A DNA stretch of 64,000 nucleotides from Hydrogenovibrio sp. SC-1 (GCF_002848135.1 NZ_PKGB01000010.1:1-64000); one strand, 5' to 3'. Shown: positions 1 through 9,197, counted from the first letter of the stretch. Program-made: numbers and translations. The notes: generated from the letters alone by a model not told the origin.

Positions 1-1
1 T

Positions 2-703
2 TTGCATTTATCACAAGTTGACTCTACAAGTGCTTATCTCAAAAGATTGATTCGTGCGGGTACTTTGACGAGTAATACTCTATGTATAACAGATCATCAA
101 ACCCATGGCTATGGTCAAAGAGAACGTTCCTGGCAACATGATCATGGCAATTTGGCAATATCTTATGCCGTTGTTTTAAATTCACCAGTCTCTGGCATGA
201 TGAGTGCACAGGTCGCATTACTATTACAAAAATCTCTAACAGCATTTTCTACCGATAAAATACGCTTGAAATGGCCAAATGATTTATTTAATAGATCAGG
301 TAAGGTTGCAGGTATTTTATTAGAAGTGGCTAGAAATTCATCAACCAACCAGACCTTTTTGGTGATCGGCATTGGCATTAACTTGGTTACCGTTCCTAGC
401 CTTGTTGATAAGAATTATCCTGTTGGGCAAGTTGAACAGTTGGATCGTGATTTATTTTTATCAGAATTCAGCCAAGCTTTATACGAACATTTTTCGGATG
501 CTACTGCATTAGGCTCTTTTTCAGGTGAAGAATGGTCACTTTATGATTATTTTTATCCTAATCAACCAGTGATTGTGTATGATACCGATCACAGTATCGA
601 GGCCCGGTATATTGGTGTGAATGACCAAGCAGAATTGGTTCTACAAGCAGGAAATGATTTACTAACTTACCAATCTAGCCGTGTTTCAATCAGAGCGAAT
701 TAG
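2..703 (+). CDS. birA: Biotin--[acetyl-CoA-carboxylase] ligase, 5' end cut or uncertain
   Basis: Activates biotin with ATP and attaches it to the biotin carboxyl carrier subunit of acetyl-CoA carboxylase. The catalytic core is visible: STS (residues 8-10 of the readable part), HGYGQRERSW (35-44, the biotin/AMP loop corresponding to the GRGRRGR motif), KWPND (90-94), GKVAGILLE and GIGIN (123-127), followed by a small C-terminal domain. The reading frame is open to the window edge, so the true start probably lies upstream; TTG at position 2 is only the first possible start. Whether an N-terminal DNA-binding helix-turn-helix exists cannot be seen. coaX follows 20 bases downstream, a common birA-coaX pairing. 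Confidence 0.93.
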   Translation: MHLSQVDSTSAYLKRLIRAGTLTSNTLCITDHQTHGYGQRERSWQHDHGNLAISYAVVLNSPVSGMMSAQVALLLQKSLTAFSTDKIRLKWPNDLFNRSGKVAGILLEVARNSSTNQTFLVIGIGINLVTVPSLVDKNYPVGQVEQLDRDLFLSEFSQALYEHFSDATALGSFSGEEWSLYDYFYPNQPVIVYDTDHSIEARYIGVNDQAELVLQAGNDLLTYQSSRVSIRAN

Positions 704-723
704 GGATAATGAATTAATTATTT

Positions 724-1476
724 ATGAACATTTTTATAGAATTAGGTAATACCAGTCTGAAGTTAGCGACCTCACTAAAAGACCGTTATCAATATATCGG
801 TACTCTTAAATACGGTTCTGATGTCGAAGACACGCTAAGTAACATTTTAGAACTCGACTTGGATGTTGTTGATAATGTTTATGTTTGCTCTGTAGCGAAG
901 CCAGAGTTAAATGCTAGAGTAACTCAGTATATTCAGACAAGCTTTCAAGTTTATCCCACTTTTTTAACAACTCAACCAGAGAGTTGTGGGATTGTTTGTG
1001 GTTATGAACAGTTTGATACCTTAGGTGTTGATCGTTGGATGGCCATTATTGGTAGTTGTGCTCATTCTAATCAGCCGACCATTATCGTAGATGCTGGGAC
1101 CGCTTTAACGGTTGATATGGTCATTGATAAAAAGCATTATGGTGGTTTTATCGTTCCAGGCTTAGGCTTGATGAAGGGATCTTTATTCAAAAATACAGCA
1201 ATCCCTGAAATGAAGAATGAAAACCTCGAATCGGTAGCCCAAATGGGCTTATTAGCAAAGGACACTGAAAGTGCTATTTCAGGAGGGACTTTGTTTATGG
1301 TGAGTGCTTTTTTAAATAGTTTAATTGAAAACCTTGAATCAGAAACTGGACGTCGATTTAAGTGCATTGGTACAGGAGGCGATTTTGAGACTATATTGCC
1401 AATGTTAGACAAGCCATTTGAAGTAATAAATGACCTGACTTTGCTTGGTATGGTAGAAATGATAGAAAGTTGTTAA
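724..1476 (+). CDS. coaX: Type III pantothenate kinase
   Basis: Phosphorylates pantothenate, the first step of coenzyme A synthesis. It has the ASKHA-fold marks of CoaX: an N-terminal GNT phosphate loop (8-10), GVDRW (101-105), VDAGTALTVD (122-131) and GGFIVPG (140-146), and the family length of 250 residues. Odd point: the N-terminal motif normally begins with Asp (D-x-G-N), but here residue 6 is Glu (IELGNT). The gene follows birA closely and is probably cotranscribed. Two further CoA genes (coaD, coaBC) lie elsewhere in the window. Confidence 0.93.
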   Translation: MNIFIELGNTSLKLATSLKDRYQYIGTLKYGSDVEDTLSNILELDLDVVDNVYVCSVAKPELNARVTQYIQTSFQVYPTFLTTQPESCGIVCGYEQFDTLGVDRWMAIIGSCAHSNQPTIIVDAGTALTVDMVIDKKHYGGFIVPGLGLMKGSLFKNTAIPEMKNENLESVAQMGLLAKDTESAISGGTLFMVSAFLNSLIENLESETGRRFKCIGTGGDFETILPMLDKPFEVINDLTLLGMVEMIESC

Positions 1477-1483
1477 AAAAATA

Positions 1484-1511
1484 TTGACATCATCTCTTAA
1501 CGCCTTATAAT
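1484..1511 (+). promoter_or_regulatory. Sigma-70 promoter of tRNA-Thr
   Basis: Perfect consensus elements: TTGACA at 1484-1489 and TATAAT at 1506-1511 with a 16-base spacer, ending 12 bases before the tRNA. It starts 7 bases after the coaX stop, so the tRNA has its own strong promoter. Confidence 0.88.
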
Positions 1512-1523
1512 ACGCCGCATTCA

Positions 1524-1599
1524 GCCGAAATAGCACAACTGGTAGTGCAACTGATTTGTAATCAGTAGGTTGGGGGTTCAAGTCCCTCTTTCGGCACCA
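1524..1599 (+). tRNA. tRNA-Thr, anticodon TGT
   Basis: A 76-base cloverleaf. The acceptor arms gccgaaa (1524-1530) and tttcggc (1589-1595) pair fully. The anticodon stem actga/tcagt encloses loop tttgtaa with anticodon TGT, which reads ACA threonine codons. The T-arm contains ggttcaagtcc, and the CCA end (1597-1599) is encoded. A consensus promoter precedes it and a hairpin terminator follows. Confidence 0.96.
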
Positions 1600-1606
1600 T
1601 ATTTAG

Positions 1607-1638
1607 AGCCCGCGTTCCTTGGAACAGTGGGCTTTTTT
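1607..1638 (+). terminator. Intrinsic terminator after tRNA-Thr
   Basis: Imperfect stem AGCCC..GTTCC / GGAAC..GGGCT with a TT loop, followed by six T. It lies 7 bases after the tRNA CCA end and separates the tRNA from fabA. Confidence 0.8.
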
Positions 1639-1654
1639 GTATTTACGAATAGAA

Positions 1655-1684
1655 TTGTCATCCAAAACCCTCTACTGTTATAAT
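1655..1684 (+). promoter_or_regulatory. Putative sigma-70 promoter of fabAB
   Basis: TTGTCA (1655-1660) and TATAAT (1679-1684) separated by 18 bases, 31 bases before the fabA start. No FabR- or FadR-like operator was recognised by eye. Confidence 0.65.
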
Positions 1685-1715
1685 ACAGTCAAATTTTAAT
1701 AAACCTGGAAAATAC

Positions 1716-2231
1716 ATGGAAAAGCAGTCTAGCTATACTAAAGAAGAATTACTCTCTTGTGGTCGAGGCGAACTTTTTGGACCTGGCAATGCCCAACTTC
1801 CGTTGCCGCCAATGTTAATGTTTGATCGTATCACGCACATATCAGAAGAAGGCGGCGCTTACGGTAAAGGCGAAATTCGAGCGGAACTAGACGTCCATAA
1901 AGATCTATGGTTTTTTGATTGTCATTTTAATGAAGATCCGGTTATGCCTGGTTGTTTAGGGTTAGATGCCATGTGGCAATTAATCGGTTTTTTCCTAGGC
2001 TGGACAGGCGGTCCTGGCCGTGGTCGTGCCTTAGGATCTAAAGATGTTAAATTTTATGGACAGGTTCTACCGACCGCAAAGAATGTCGAGTATGTCATTG
2101 ATATGAAGCGCGTTATCAAGCGAAAACTTTATATGGGAATCGGTGATGCTAAGCTTTACGTTGACGGTAGAGAGATTTATTCAGCTGAAGACCTGAAAGT
2201 TGGTTTATTCACAAATACGGATAGTTTTTAA
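1716..2231 (+). CDS. fabA: 3-hydroxydecanoyl-ACP dehydratase/isomerase
   Basis: Dehydrates 3-hydroxydecanoyl-ACP and isomerises trans-2- to cis-3-decenoyl-ACP, the branch point to unsaturated fatty acids. A single hot-dog fold protein of 171 residues, as in E. coli. The catalytic pair sits in [11 protein letters not shown] (His70) and LGLDAMWQ (Asp84), numbering that matches E. coli FabA. The stop codon directly abuts the fabB start. The fabA-fabB pairing indicates anaerobic-type unsaturated fatty acid synthesis typical of gammaproteobacteria. Confidence 0.97.
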   Translation: MEKQSSYTKEELLSCGRGELFGPGNAQLPLPPMLMFDRITHISEEGGAYGKGEIRAELDVHKDLWFFDCHFNEDPVMPGCLGLDAMWQLIGFFLGWTGGPGRGRALGSKDVKFYGQVLPTAKNVEYVIDMKRVIKRKLYMGIGDAKLYVDGREIYSAEDLKVGLFTNTDSF

Positions 2232-3452
2232 ATGAAAAGAGTCGTGATTACAGGGGTAGGAATCGTTTCCAGTCTTGGAAATAATAAGGATGAAGTGACG
2301 GCTTCGTTACGCACTGGAAAGTCGGGGATTGTTTTTGCACCAGAGTATGCTGAAAATGGCCTTAGATCACAAGTCCATGGTGCAGTCAAAAATCTAGACT
2401 TTGCTGAATTAATTAACCGTAAAACATTACGTTTTATGGGTGATGCGGCTGCATATAGTTATATCGCGATGGATCAAGCCGTCAAGGATTCTGGATTAAC
2501 TGAAGATCAAATCTCTAACCCAAGAACTGGCCTTGTCGCTGGTTCTGGTGGTGGATCAAACAGCAATTCTGTGGGAGCCGTTCTGACCGCGCAGGATCGT
2601 GGTGTGAAACGGGTTGGGCCTTATATGGTCACACGTACCATGGGATCAACGGTTTCGGCCTGTTTAGCGACCCCCTTTAAAATTAAAGGACTTAACTACT
2701 CTATCAGTTCAGCTTGTTCTACCTCTGCGCATTGTATTGGCACAGCAGTTGAACAAATTCAATTGGGTAAACAAGATGTTGTGTTTGCCGGTGGTGGTGA
2801 AGAGCTTCATTGGACCATGTCGGTGTTATTTGATGCGATGGGTGCGCTTTCTACAAAATATAATGATACCCCTGAAAAAGCTTCTCGTGCTTATGATGCA
2901 AATCGTGATGGATTTGTTATTGCTGGCGGTGGCGGGATGGTCGTCGTTGAAGAGCTAGAACATGCTTTGGCACGAGGTGCTAAAATTTATGCTGAAATTA
3001 CGGGATATGGCGCTAACTCAGATGGCTATGATATGGTCGCTCCTTCAGGTGAAGGAGCTGTTCGTTGTATGAATATGGCGTTATCGACCGTTGAAGGGAA
3101 AGTCGATTATATTAACCCGCACGGCACTTCTACTCCAGTAGGGGATGTAAAAGAAGCCGCAGCCATCCGTGAAGTATTTGGTGAAAGCATCCCTAAAATC
3201 AGTTCGACAAAGTCTTTATCTGGACATTCACTGGGTGCAGCAGGGGTGCACGAGTTTATTTATAGTTTGATGATGCTCGAAAATGACTTTATTGCACCTT
3301 CGGTTAATATCGAAAACCTAGATGAAGAGTGTATCGGGATGCCGATTGTACGCGAGTTACAAGAAAATGCTGGCCTTAATCGGATGATGAGTAACAGCTT
3401 TGGATTTGGTGGAACCAATGCCTCCTTGGTGTTCGAGAAGTACCAAGGATAA
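2232..3452 (+). CDS. fabB: 3-oxoacyl-ACP synthase I
   Basis: Elongates cis-3-decenoyl-ACP and other acyl-ACPs with malonyl-ACP, committing them to unsaturated fatty acids. Thiolase-fold KAS I of 406 residues, the usual length. The active-site Cys is in SSACSTSAH (Cys162), and the two catalytic His are in [11 protein letters not shown] and [10 protein letters not shown]. It ends with the glycine-rich [10 protein letters not shown]. The ATG follows the fabA TAA with no gap, so the two are translationally linked. A strong terminator lies 35 bases downstream. Confidence 0.97.
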   Translation: MKRVVITGVGIVSSLGNNKDEVTASLRTGKSGIVFAPEYAENGLRSQVHGAVKNLDFAELINRKTLRFMGDAAAYSYIAMDQAVKDSGLTEDQISNPRTGLVAGSGGGSNSNSVGAVLTAQDRGVKRVGPYMVTRTMGSTVSACLATPFKIKGLNYSISSACSTSAHCIGTAVEQIQLGKQDVVFAGGGEELHWTMSVLFDAMGALSTKYNDTPEKASRAYDANRDGFVIAGGGGMVVVEELEHALARGAKIYAEITGYGANSDGYDMVAPSGEGAVRCMNMALSTVEGKVDYINPHGTSTPVGDVKEAAAIREVFGESIPKISSTKSLSGHSLGAAGVHEFIYSLMMLENDFIAPSVNIENLDEECIGMPIVRELQENAGLNRMMSNSFGFGGTNASLVFEKYQG

Positions 3453-3487
3453 TTAACATCGCTTCAAGAAGAAAATGTTAAAACAAG

Positions 3488-3515
3488 ATAGCCACCTCTG
3501 AGTGGCTATTTTTTT
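3488..3515 (+). terminator. Intrinsic terminator of fabAB
   Basis: Perfect 8-bp stem ATAGCCAC/GTGGCTAT with loop CTCTGA, followed by a run of T. It stands between fabB and the oppositely oriented lipoprotein gene. Confidence 0.9.
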
Positions 3516-3551
3516 ATTTAAATTTTATGAACAATCTAGACTTGCTGGACC

Positions 3552-4205
3552 CTAGCAAAACGGCCAAGGTGCATTGCAATTACCAGGTTGATTAGATTTC
3601 GACTTAGTGGGGGTATAGTGGCTGTTGCCACACTGACGAAGTTGTTTTTTATAACGAATTGACCGCTGAGTGACTTTGTAAGCCACTTTCTTTAGCCAGG
3701 GTTTATTGTTGTAAGTTTTTCTAGCAAAGCCACCCTGGCCTTCATGGTAGGCAAGATAAAGGTTAAAGGTATCATGGCGTGAGATGCCATTGCGTTTATA
3801 AGATTGATAGTTATACCACCCAATAAAGTCGACAGAATCATCAATGTTGCTTCGTCGCGCAGACCAGTTCCCAGTATCTTTTTGATAATCGTACCAAACC
3901 GGATCCTGAGCCTGACTATAACCGTAGGACGATGAGCGTCTGGGCAAAGGAATAATGCCTAAAAAATAGTCTCTCTCAGGTTTGGCATCATGGCTAAATC
4001 GAGACTCTTGGTGGATAAATGCCATACTAATATAGGCCGGTGTTCCCCATTTTTTTTCTGCATCATAGGCGGCATCCTCCCAATCTGAATCATGTTCAAA
4101 TAAGTAGCAGATATTATCATGCGTATCTTTGGGAGGCGTGCTGGAGCAGCCACCTAAAAAACCAATAAAAATGAATATCCACTTTGAGTATCTTGGTAAA
4201 ACCAT
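3552..4205 (-). CDS. Transglycosylase SLT-like lipoprotein
   Basis: Probably a peptidoglycan-acting lipoprotein of the lysozyme/SLT fold. A hydrophobic signal ends in lipobox LGGC. HQESRF carries a candidate catalytic Glu, SSSYGYSQAQDP resembles the SLT G-Y-x-Q segment, and YLAYHEGQGGF resembles the A-Y-N-x-G segment. The tail is basic and ends in a Pro/Asn/Cys-rich stretch. I chose the ATG at 4205 because CGGAA lies at good spacing before it; the ATG at 4220 has no ribosome binding site. It is the last gene of a minus-strand set with ftsY and the RMF-like protein. Enzyme activity is inferred from motifs only. Confidence 0.7.
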   Translation of the reverse strand: MVLPRYSKWIFIFIGFLGGCSSTPPKDTHDNICYLFEHDSDWEDAAYDAEKKWGTPAYISMAFIHQESRFSHDAKPERDYFLGIIPLPRRSSSYGYSQAQDPVWYDYQKDTGNWSARRSNIDDSVDFIGWYNYQSYKRNGISRHDTFNLYLAYHEGQGGFARKTYNNKPWLKKVAYKVTQRSIRYKKQLRQCGNSHYTPTKSKSNQPGNCNAPWPFC

Positions 4206-4234
4206 ATTAATTCCGTACATAAATTAAACTAGTA

Positions 4235-5164
4235 TTATTGAATATAGCGAAAATGATGCCTAAAAATCACATTTTTATTTTCGTCTAATACATCGATATG
4301 CCAATTACCTTCCCAGGCACTGGTTAATTGTTTCGTTGACCAGGTGCGATACACAGGGCTTTCGATTTTAAGTGCAACGGTCGCCATGGTTTGGTTCTGA
4401 TAAACCCACCGATGATAAATGGTTGTATTTTGAGCATTTTCAATTTCGGTAAAAAAGGCAAGCTTTCGAATATATTTCGGAACAACCGTTTCAACCGGCT
4501 CCACTAATTGACGGTTGCTTACGGATTGACCGAGTTGAGCCTGTCTGATTTTGATCGAACTTGACATAACAGGCGATAACTTGACCTGAGTCTCATTCAG
4601 CTGTTTTTGCTTTTGGGAACGTGTAAGTTGTAAATCCTGTCGCTGTTGATCACTTAGCAGCTCCAAGCTTTGCTGTGGTTTGACTGGCTGTTGTTGTCTG
4701 ACGTCTGGTTGTGATTCTGTTGCTGGATTGACCAACGCCTTATCGGTGGCGACCTGAGTCTCATGGCTTTTTAAACTAAGGGATTCGGGGGTAATTCCCG
4801 GGGTAGAAGTGACCAGGCCTGGTTCTTTTTCAACCTGTGTCTGGGGTTGATCAATTTTTTGCTGTTGCTGTTGTTGCGCATCTTGTTTTTGAGTGATCAT
4901 TAAAGAGGCCGTACCAATCCCGGCTAAAATCATCATTAAATACCACGCAAACCGTTGACGCCAAGGAGTGCGTTGTTGATCTTCTTCGCCATTCTTTAAT
5001 TCTTCTTGGAGTTGTTCCCAGCCCATTTGAAAATAGGTGCGCATTTCACGGTCTTGGCGGATTTGGCTGGGCATATGTGATTGTGGTTTGCCTTCCAGTG
5101 CCAGTCGATAGCCTTTTTTAAACGCATAGTGATAGTGTGCATTGTCCGTTTCAGGCAATTTCAT
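4235..5164 (-). CDS. RMF-like / transmembrane / DUF2914 fusion protein
   Basis: Three parts are visible in 309 residues. Residues about 10-52 (AFKKGYRLALEG, then P, then MGWEQ) align in spacing with ribosome modulation factor (AHQRGY..G..G...CP...GGW). Residues 71-90 form one transmembrane helix. A long Gln-rich linker follows, and residues about 225-309 (FFTEIENAQ, YHRWVYQNQ, YRTWSTKQLTSAWEGNW) match DUF2914. The expected topology is a cytoplasmic RMF-like part and a periplasmic DUF2914 part, possibly reached after the linker. It lies 9 bases after ftsY, which handles membrane targeting of ribosomes. The function is unknown. A CCAGGCCTGG copy sits in the linker. Confidence 0.75.
   Translation of the reverse strand: MKLPETDNAHYHYAFKKGYRLALEGKPQSHMPSQIRQDREMRTYFQMGWEQLQEELKNGEEDQQRTPWRQRFAWYLMMILAGIGTASLMITQKQDAQQQQQQKIDQPQTQVEKEPGLVTSTPGITPESLSLKSHETQVATDKALVNPATESQPDVRQQQPVKPQQSLELLSDQQRQDLQLTRSQKQKQLNETQVKLSPVMSSSIKIRQAQLGQSVSNRQLVEPVETVVPKYIRKLAFFTEIENAQNTTIYHRWVYQNQTMATVALKIESPVYRTWSTKQLTSAWEGNWHIDVLDENKNVIFRHHFRYIQ
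4813..4822. repeat. CCAGGCCTGG palindrome, copy 1
   Basis: Exact copy in the Gln-rich linker of the RMF-like/DUF2914 gene, read there as Pro-Gly-Leu (minus strand). Confidence 0.9.
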
Positions 5165-5173
5165 AACTTTGGA

Positions 5174-6253
5174 TTATGAGGTTTCAGAGTCATCAAATAA
5201 AGCTTCAGTAAACTGTTCCGCATCAAACGGTCTTAAGTCTTCGATGGCTTCGCCAACACCGATAAAACGAACCGGGATGACCAATTTTTCGGCAAGGGCA
5301 AATAAAATCCCACCCTTAGCCGTTCCATCCAACTTGGTGAGTGTGAGTCCAGTCACGCCAACCGCTTTGTGAAATTGTTGCGCTTGGTTAATCGCATTTT
5401 GTCCGGTACTGGCATCTAATACCAACATCACCTCATGCGGCGCGTCTCCATCCACCTTTTGGATAACCCGTTTTACCTTCTTTAATTCTTCCATTAGGTT
5501 ATCTTGTGTGTGTAGTCTACCGGCGGTGTCCGCAATCACTACATCGATGTTCTTAGCGGTGGCAGATTGTACCGCATCAAAAATGACAGCCGCTGAATCG
5601 GCTCCCGTTTTCTGAGCGATAACGGGAATTTGATTGCGTTCGCCCCAGGTTTGTAATTGCTCAACCGCGGCTGCTCGAAACGTATCTCCAGCCGCCAACA
5701 TGACTGATTTACCTTCATTTTGCAACTGTTTGGCAAGCTTACCTATGGTGGTGGTTTTGCCCACGCCATTGACGCCCACCATTAAAATCACATAAGGATT
5801 TGACTGAGCGGGGATATCTAACGAAACCGATACAGGGGTTAACAGTTGGTTAAGTTGTTGTTTGAGCGCGTTCATCAACGCCTCTGGGTGCTTTAACTCT
5901 TTTCTGGAAACCTGCTCGGTCAATTGCTGAATGATTTTATCGGTTGCATCAATACCAATGTCAGCACTGAGTAATAACATTTCCAACTCTTCCAGCAGGT
6001 CATCATCAATTTCCTTACGACCTAACACCAAGCGGCTCAAACCATCCGTTAGCCCAGAACGGGTCTTGGTTAAACTGTTTTTGAGCTTGGAAAACCAACC
6101 AGGCCTGGAGGGTTTGGCCTGACTATCGGTAGACGAGTCAACCGCTTGAGGTGACGCAGCTTCAGTTGAAGAGGCCTCCAAAGAATCGATTTCTGAGCTT
6201 TTGTCTGCAGCTTCTGAAGGCTGATTTTTTGAACGTTTTAAAAAACTAAGCAT
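5174..6253 (-). CDS. ftsY: Signal recognition particle receptor FtsY
   Basis: SRP-receptor GTPase that delivers ribosome-nascent chain complexes to the inner-membrane translocon. An acidic, Ser/Ala-rich A-domain of about 50 residues is followed by the N domain and the G domain: GVNGVGKTTTIGKL (P-loop), DTFRAAAVEQL, DTAGRL and TKLDGTAKGG. I prefer the internal ATG at 6253 (MLSFLKRSK), which resembles other FtsY starts; an in-frame ATG at 6280 would add nine residues. Neither has a strong Shine-Dalgarno. It is transcribed divergently from the M16 peptidase pair. A CCAGGCCTGG copy lies in the A-domain linker. Confidence 0.95.
   Translation of the reverse strand: MLSFLKRSKNQPSEAADKSSEIDSLEASSTEAASPQAVDSSTDSQAKPSRPGWFSKLKNSLTKTRSGLTDGLSRLVLGRKEIDDDLLEELEMLLLSADIGIDATDKIIQQLTEQVSRKELKHPEALMNALKQQLNQLLTPVSVSLDIPAQSNPYVILMVGVNGVGKTTTIGKLAKQLQNEGKSVMLAAGDTFRAAAVEQLQTWGERNQIPVIAQKTGADSAAVIFDAVQSATAKNIDVVIADTAGRLHTQDNLMEELKKVKRVIQKVDGDAPHEVMLVLDASTGQNAINQAQQFHKAVGVTGLTLTKLDGTAKGGILFALAEKLVIPVRFIGVGEAIEDLRPFDAEQFTEALFDDSETS
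6099..6108. repeat. CCAGGCCTGG palindrome, copy 2
   Basis: Exact copy in the variable linker between the A and N domains of ftsY, read as Arg-Pro-Gly (minus strand). Confidence 0.9.
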
Positions 6254-6412
6254 AAAGATTGGTTGATATCCCTGTAGCATTCTTTCAAGTTTCGTTCATA
6301 CTTGAACACTTGATTTGCGTTATATTATGGAGCCTGAACACGTTATTAGCCAACCATTATAAATCAAAACTAACAGATTTGAGAGGATTCCCACCGGATG
6401 AGGAATAGAAAG

Positions 6413-7783
6413 ATGATAAAACAATTCAACCAAATCATACTGTTTGCCACGATGACGCTTGGAGCCTTGCCGGCCCAGGCGACGCTGTCGAAATTTGAGT
6501 TAGCCAATGGCATGCAAGTTTTGGTTAAAGAAGATCACCGTGCGCCAGTTGCAGTGCAACAAGTTTGGTATCGCGTTGGTTCAACCTATGAGCATGGCGG
6601 CATTACCGGTTTGTCTCACATGTTAGAACACATGATGTTTAAAGGCACAAAAAGCTATGCAGCGGGAGAGTTCTCAAAACAGGTCTCCAAGCTGGGGGGG
6701 CAAGAAAATGCGTTTACCTCTTACGATTATACGGCCTATTATCAAGTGGTTGGGCGTCAGCACCTAGAAAAGGTCATGGAGCTGGAAGCCGATAGAATGC
6801 GTCATCTGGTGTTAAAAGAAGCCGATTTTCAAACGGAACGGGATGTGATTGCCGAAGAACGTCGAATGCGTACCGAAGATAATCCGCGTTCGAAATTGTA
6901 TGAATTGTTTCGAGCCACAGCCTTTATCAACAGTCCATCCCACCATCCGGTAATTGGGTGGATGTCGGATATTCAAAACTATGAATTGCAGGACTTACAG
7001 GCTTGGTATCGACAATGGTATGCGCCCAATAATGCCACCTTAGTGGTGGTGGGGGACGTTGATCCGCAACAGGTGTTTCAATGGGCCAAACGCTATTATG
7101 GTAAGCACTCACCAGAAATGATTGCGCCGCCTAAGCCACAAGCAGAAGTGCCACAAAGTGGTCAGCGTCGAGTCGAACTCAAGGCGGCGGTGCAATCCCC
7201 CAGCTTGATGATGGGGTTTCATGCGCCATCCTTGGTGACGGCGGCCGACCCGCAAGAGGTCTATGCATTATCCGTGTTGGCCAGTGTTCTTGCCGGAGAT
7301 GACAGTGCTCGATTCAATAAACATCTGATTCGAGAGCAAAAAGTGTTGGCAGGGGCATCAGCACGCTATGATGAAACCAGTCGAGCCACCAGCTTATTTA
7401 CCATCAGTGCTACGCCAGCTCAAGGCAAAACCTTAGCGCAAGCGGAAGCGGCTTTGTGGCATGAAATCGAAGCTTTGCAAGCCCAGCAAATTGAAAAGTC
7501 CGATTTGCAGAAAATTTTGGCGCAGGCGGAAGCGCAATATGTCTTTCATCAAGACTCAATCGAAGCCCAAGCGATGATACTCGGTTCTTTAACCAGTATT
7601 GGGTTGCCCATCGAAACCTATGACCAGTGGATTGAACGGTTAAGGCGTGTTACTCCAGAACAGGTTCAGGCAGTGGCACAAAAGTACTTCACAAAAGATA
7701 AGGTGACAGTGGCGAGCCTAAAACCCAATGGTGAGATAGCCCAACCGAAACCCCACAAATCATTTCATGGAGGTCAAAGATGA
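6413..7783 (+). CDS. M16 family zinc peptidase, catalytic subunit
   Basis: Secreted (periplasmic) pitrilysin/processing-peptidase-like protease. A signal peptide ending PAQA is followed by the M16 domain with the inverted zinc motif HMLEH and a downstream ELEADRM that supplies the third ligand. The C-terminal M16 half follows. The full open frame begins at 6398. I prefer the ATG at 6413 because it gives a standard signal peptide and has AGGAAT upstream. Its stop overlaps the start of the next M16 gene by four bases (ATGA), so the two are likely partner subunits, as in bacterial M16B pairs. The substrate is not known. Confidence 0.9.
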   Translation: MIKQFNQIILFATMTLGALPAQATLSKFELANGMQVLVKEDHRAPVAVQQVWYRVGSTYEHGGITGLSHMLEHMMFKGTKSYAAGEFSKQVSKLGGQENAFTSYDYTAYYQVVGRQHLEKVMELEADRMRHLVLKEADFQTERDVIAEERRMRTEDNPRSKLYELFRATAFINSPSHHPVIGWMSDIQNYELQDLQAWYRQWYAPNNATLVVVGDVDPQQVFQWAKRYYGKHSPEMIAPPKPQAEVPQSGQRRVELKAAVQSPSLMMGFHAPSLVTAADPQEVYALSVLASVLAGDDSARFNKHLIREQKVLAGASARYDETSRATSLFTISATPAQGKTLAQAEAALWHEIEALQAQQIEKSDLQKILAQAEAQYVFHQDSIEAQAMILGSLTSIGLPIETYDQWIERLRRVTPEQVQAVAQKYFTKDKVTVASLKPNGEIAQPKPHKSFHGGQR

Positions 7784-9117
7784 AGCAGTCAATCTATCGG
7801 TCATTATGGTTGAGCATTTTAATGGGGTTGTTCAGTCTTCAGGCGCAGGCGACTGTCGATATTCAAACTTGGCAAACGGCAAACGGAGCCAAAGTACTGT
7901 ATGTGCATGCGCCAGAATTGCCGATGGTCGATATTGAATTGCGGTTTGATGCTGGCTCAGCACGTGATGGCAATCAACATGGACTTGCCTCGATGACTGC
8001 CAATATGATTGGTACTCAAACGCCAAATTGGGCGGAAAATGCACTGGCCGAAAAATTCAGTGCGTTGGGGGTTCAGTTTGGACAATCGGTTGGAAAGGAT
8101 TCGGCCAGCTTGTCGTTTAGAAGCCTAACGCGTTCCGATATTTTAAATCCCGGGTTTGATTTATTTGTTGAGGTAGCGACGCAAGCGCAGTTTAATCCAA
8201 TGATTGTTGAGCGTGAAAAGGCACGTTTAACAGTGGCATTAAAACAAAAGCAATCTCGACCTAGAGCCTTAATTCAGGATGCACTTTGGGCAGAGATCTA
8301 CGGCGACCATCCTTATAGCCACCCTGTTTCAGGTCAGGTTGAAACGGTGGATAAGATCACTGCAAAGCAACTGAAAGACTTTTACCACCAATATTATGTG
8401 GCTGAGAATGCACAAGTTACCTTGGTTGGCGCGGTCAGTCGAGAAGAAGCTCAACAAATGGCTGAACAATTAACCCGCCCGCTGGCAAGCGGCAAGGCTC
8501 CCGAACCGTTACCACAACCCAGTGGTTTGACAGTAGCCACCCAAAAACATATCCCGTTTAAGGCAACGCAAACACAATATCGCCTAGCCCAATTAGGTGT
8601 TAAAAGAGGGGATCCAGATTACTATGCGCTATTTTTGGGTAATCATTTGCTGGGCGGCAGTGGTTTTGGCTCTTTATTGATGGAAGAGGTTCGTGAAAAG
8701 CGAGGTTTGGTATATGGTGTTTCCAGTGGATTTTATCCGATGAAGGTTCCAGGCCCATTTTTGATCGGGTTATCGACTAAAAATGCCTCACTTGCTAAAG
8801 CGGATCAAGTGGTTAAAGCCACCTTGGGTGACTTTATCAAAGGCTTCTCAGACGAGAAATTGGCTGCCATTAAAAGCAATTTAGTCGGAGGGTTTCCATT
8901 ACGGATTGATAGTAATGCGAAAATTCTAGGCTATGTGTCGATGATTGGCTTCTATGATTTACCTTTGGACTATTTAGAACAATTTCCAGCTAAAATGGCG
9001 TCTTTAGATAAAGGCACGGTGTTAGCTGCTTGGCAAAAAAGAATCCATCCTGACGCCATGCTAACGTTAACACTCGGCATGTCACAAGCGCTTGACGCTA
9101 GCGGTGATACAAACTAA
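7780..9117 (+). CDS. M16 family peptidase-like protein, non-catalytic partner
   Basis: Full-length M16 homologue of 445 residues with a signal peptide ending QAQA. The zinc motif is lost: where the upstream partner has GLSHMLEHM, this one reads GLASMTANM, so both His and the Glu are replaced. The C-terminal half keeps the substrate-binding signature, GGSGFGSLLMEEVREKRGLVYG. Catalytic plus inactive pairs are known for M16B heterodimers. It overlaps the preceding gene by four bases, and heterodimer formation is inferred from that. Confidence 0.88.
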   Translation: MKQSIYRSLWLSILMGLFSLQAQATVDIQTWQTANGAKVLYVHAPELPMVDIELRFDAGSARDGNQHGLASMTANMIGTQTPNWAENALAEKFSALGVQFGQSVGKDSASLSFRSLTRSDILNPGFDLFVEVATQAQFNPMIVEREKARLTVALKQKQSRPRALIQDALWAEIYGDHPYSHPVSGQVETVDKITAKQLKDFYHQYYVAENAQVTLVGAVSREEAQQMAEQLTRPLASGKAPEPLPQPSGLTVATQKHIPFKATQTQYRLAQLGVKRGDPDYYALFLGNHLLGGSGFGSLLMEEVREKRGLVYGVSSGFYPMKVPGPFLIGLSTKNASLAKADQVVKATLGDFIKGFSDEKLAAIKSNLVGGFPLRIDSNAKILGYVSMIGFYDLPLDYLEQFPAKMASLDKGTVLAAWQKRIHPDAMLTLTLGMSQALDASGDTN

Positions 9118-9197
9118 TGCTTTGATCTGTCTAAACTCTTTCCCTAAATGAAAATGGATGGTTTAAAATAAAGGCCTTTTTTGGGGATAGAGGCTCT

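Noticed and set aside
4680-4880. CAG/TTG-rich stretch encoding Gln runs, looking like a microsatellite
   Set aside because: Codons vary and the tract fits a Gln-rich linker; no regular unit repeats long enough to call.
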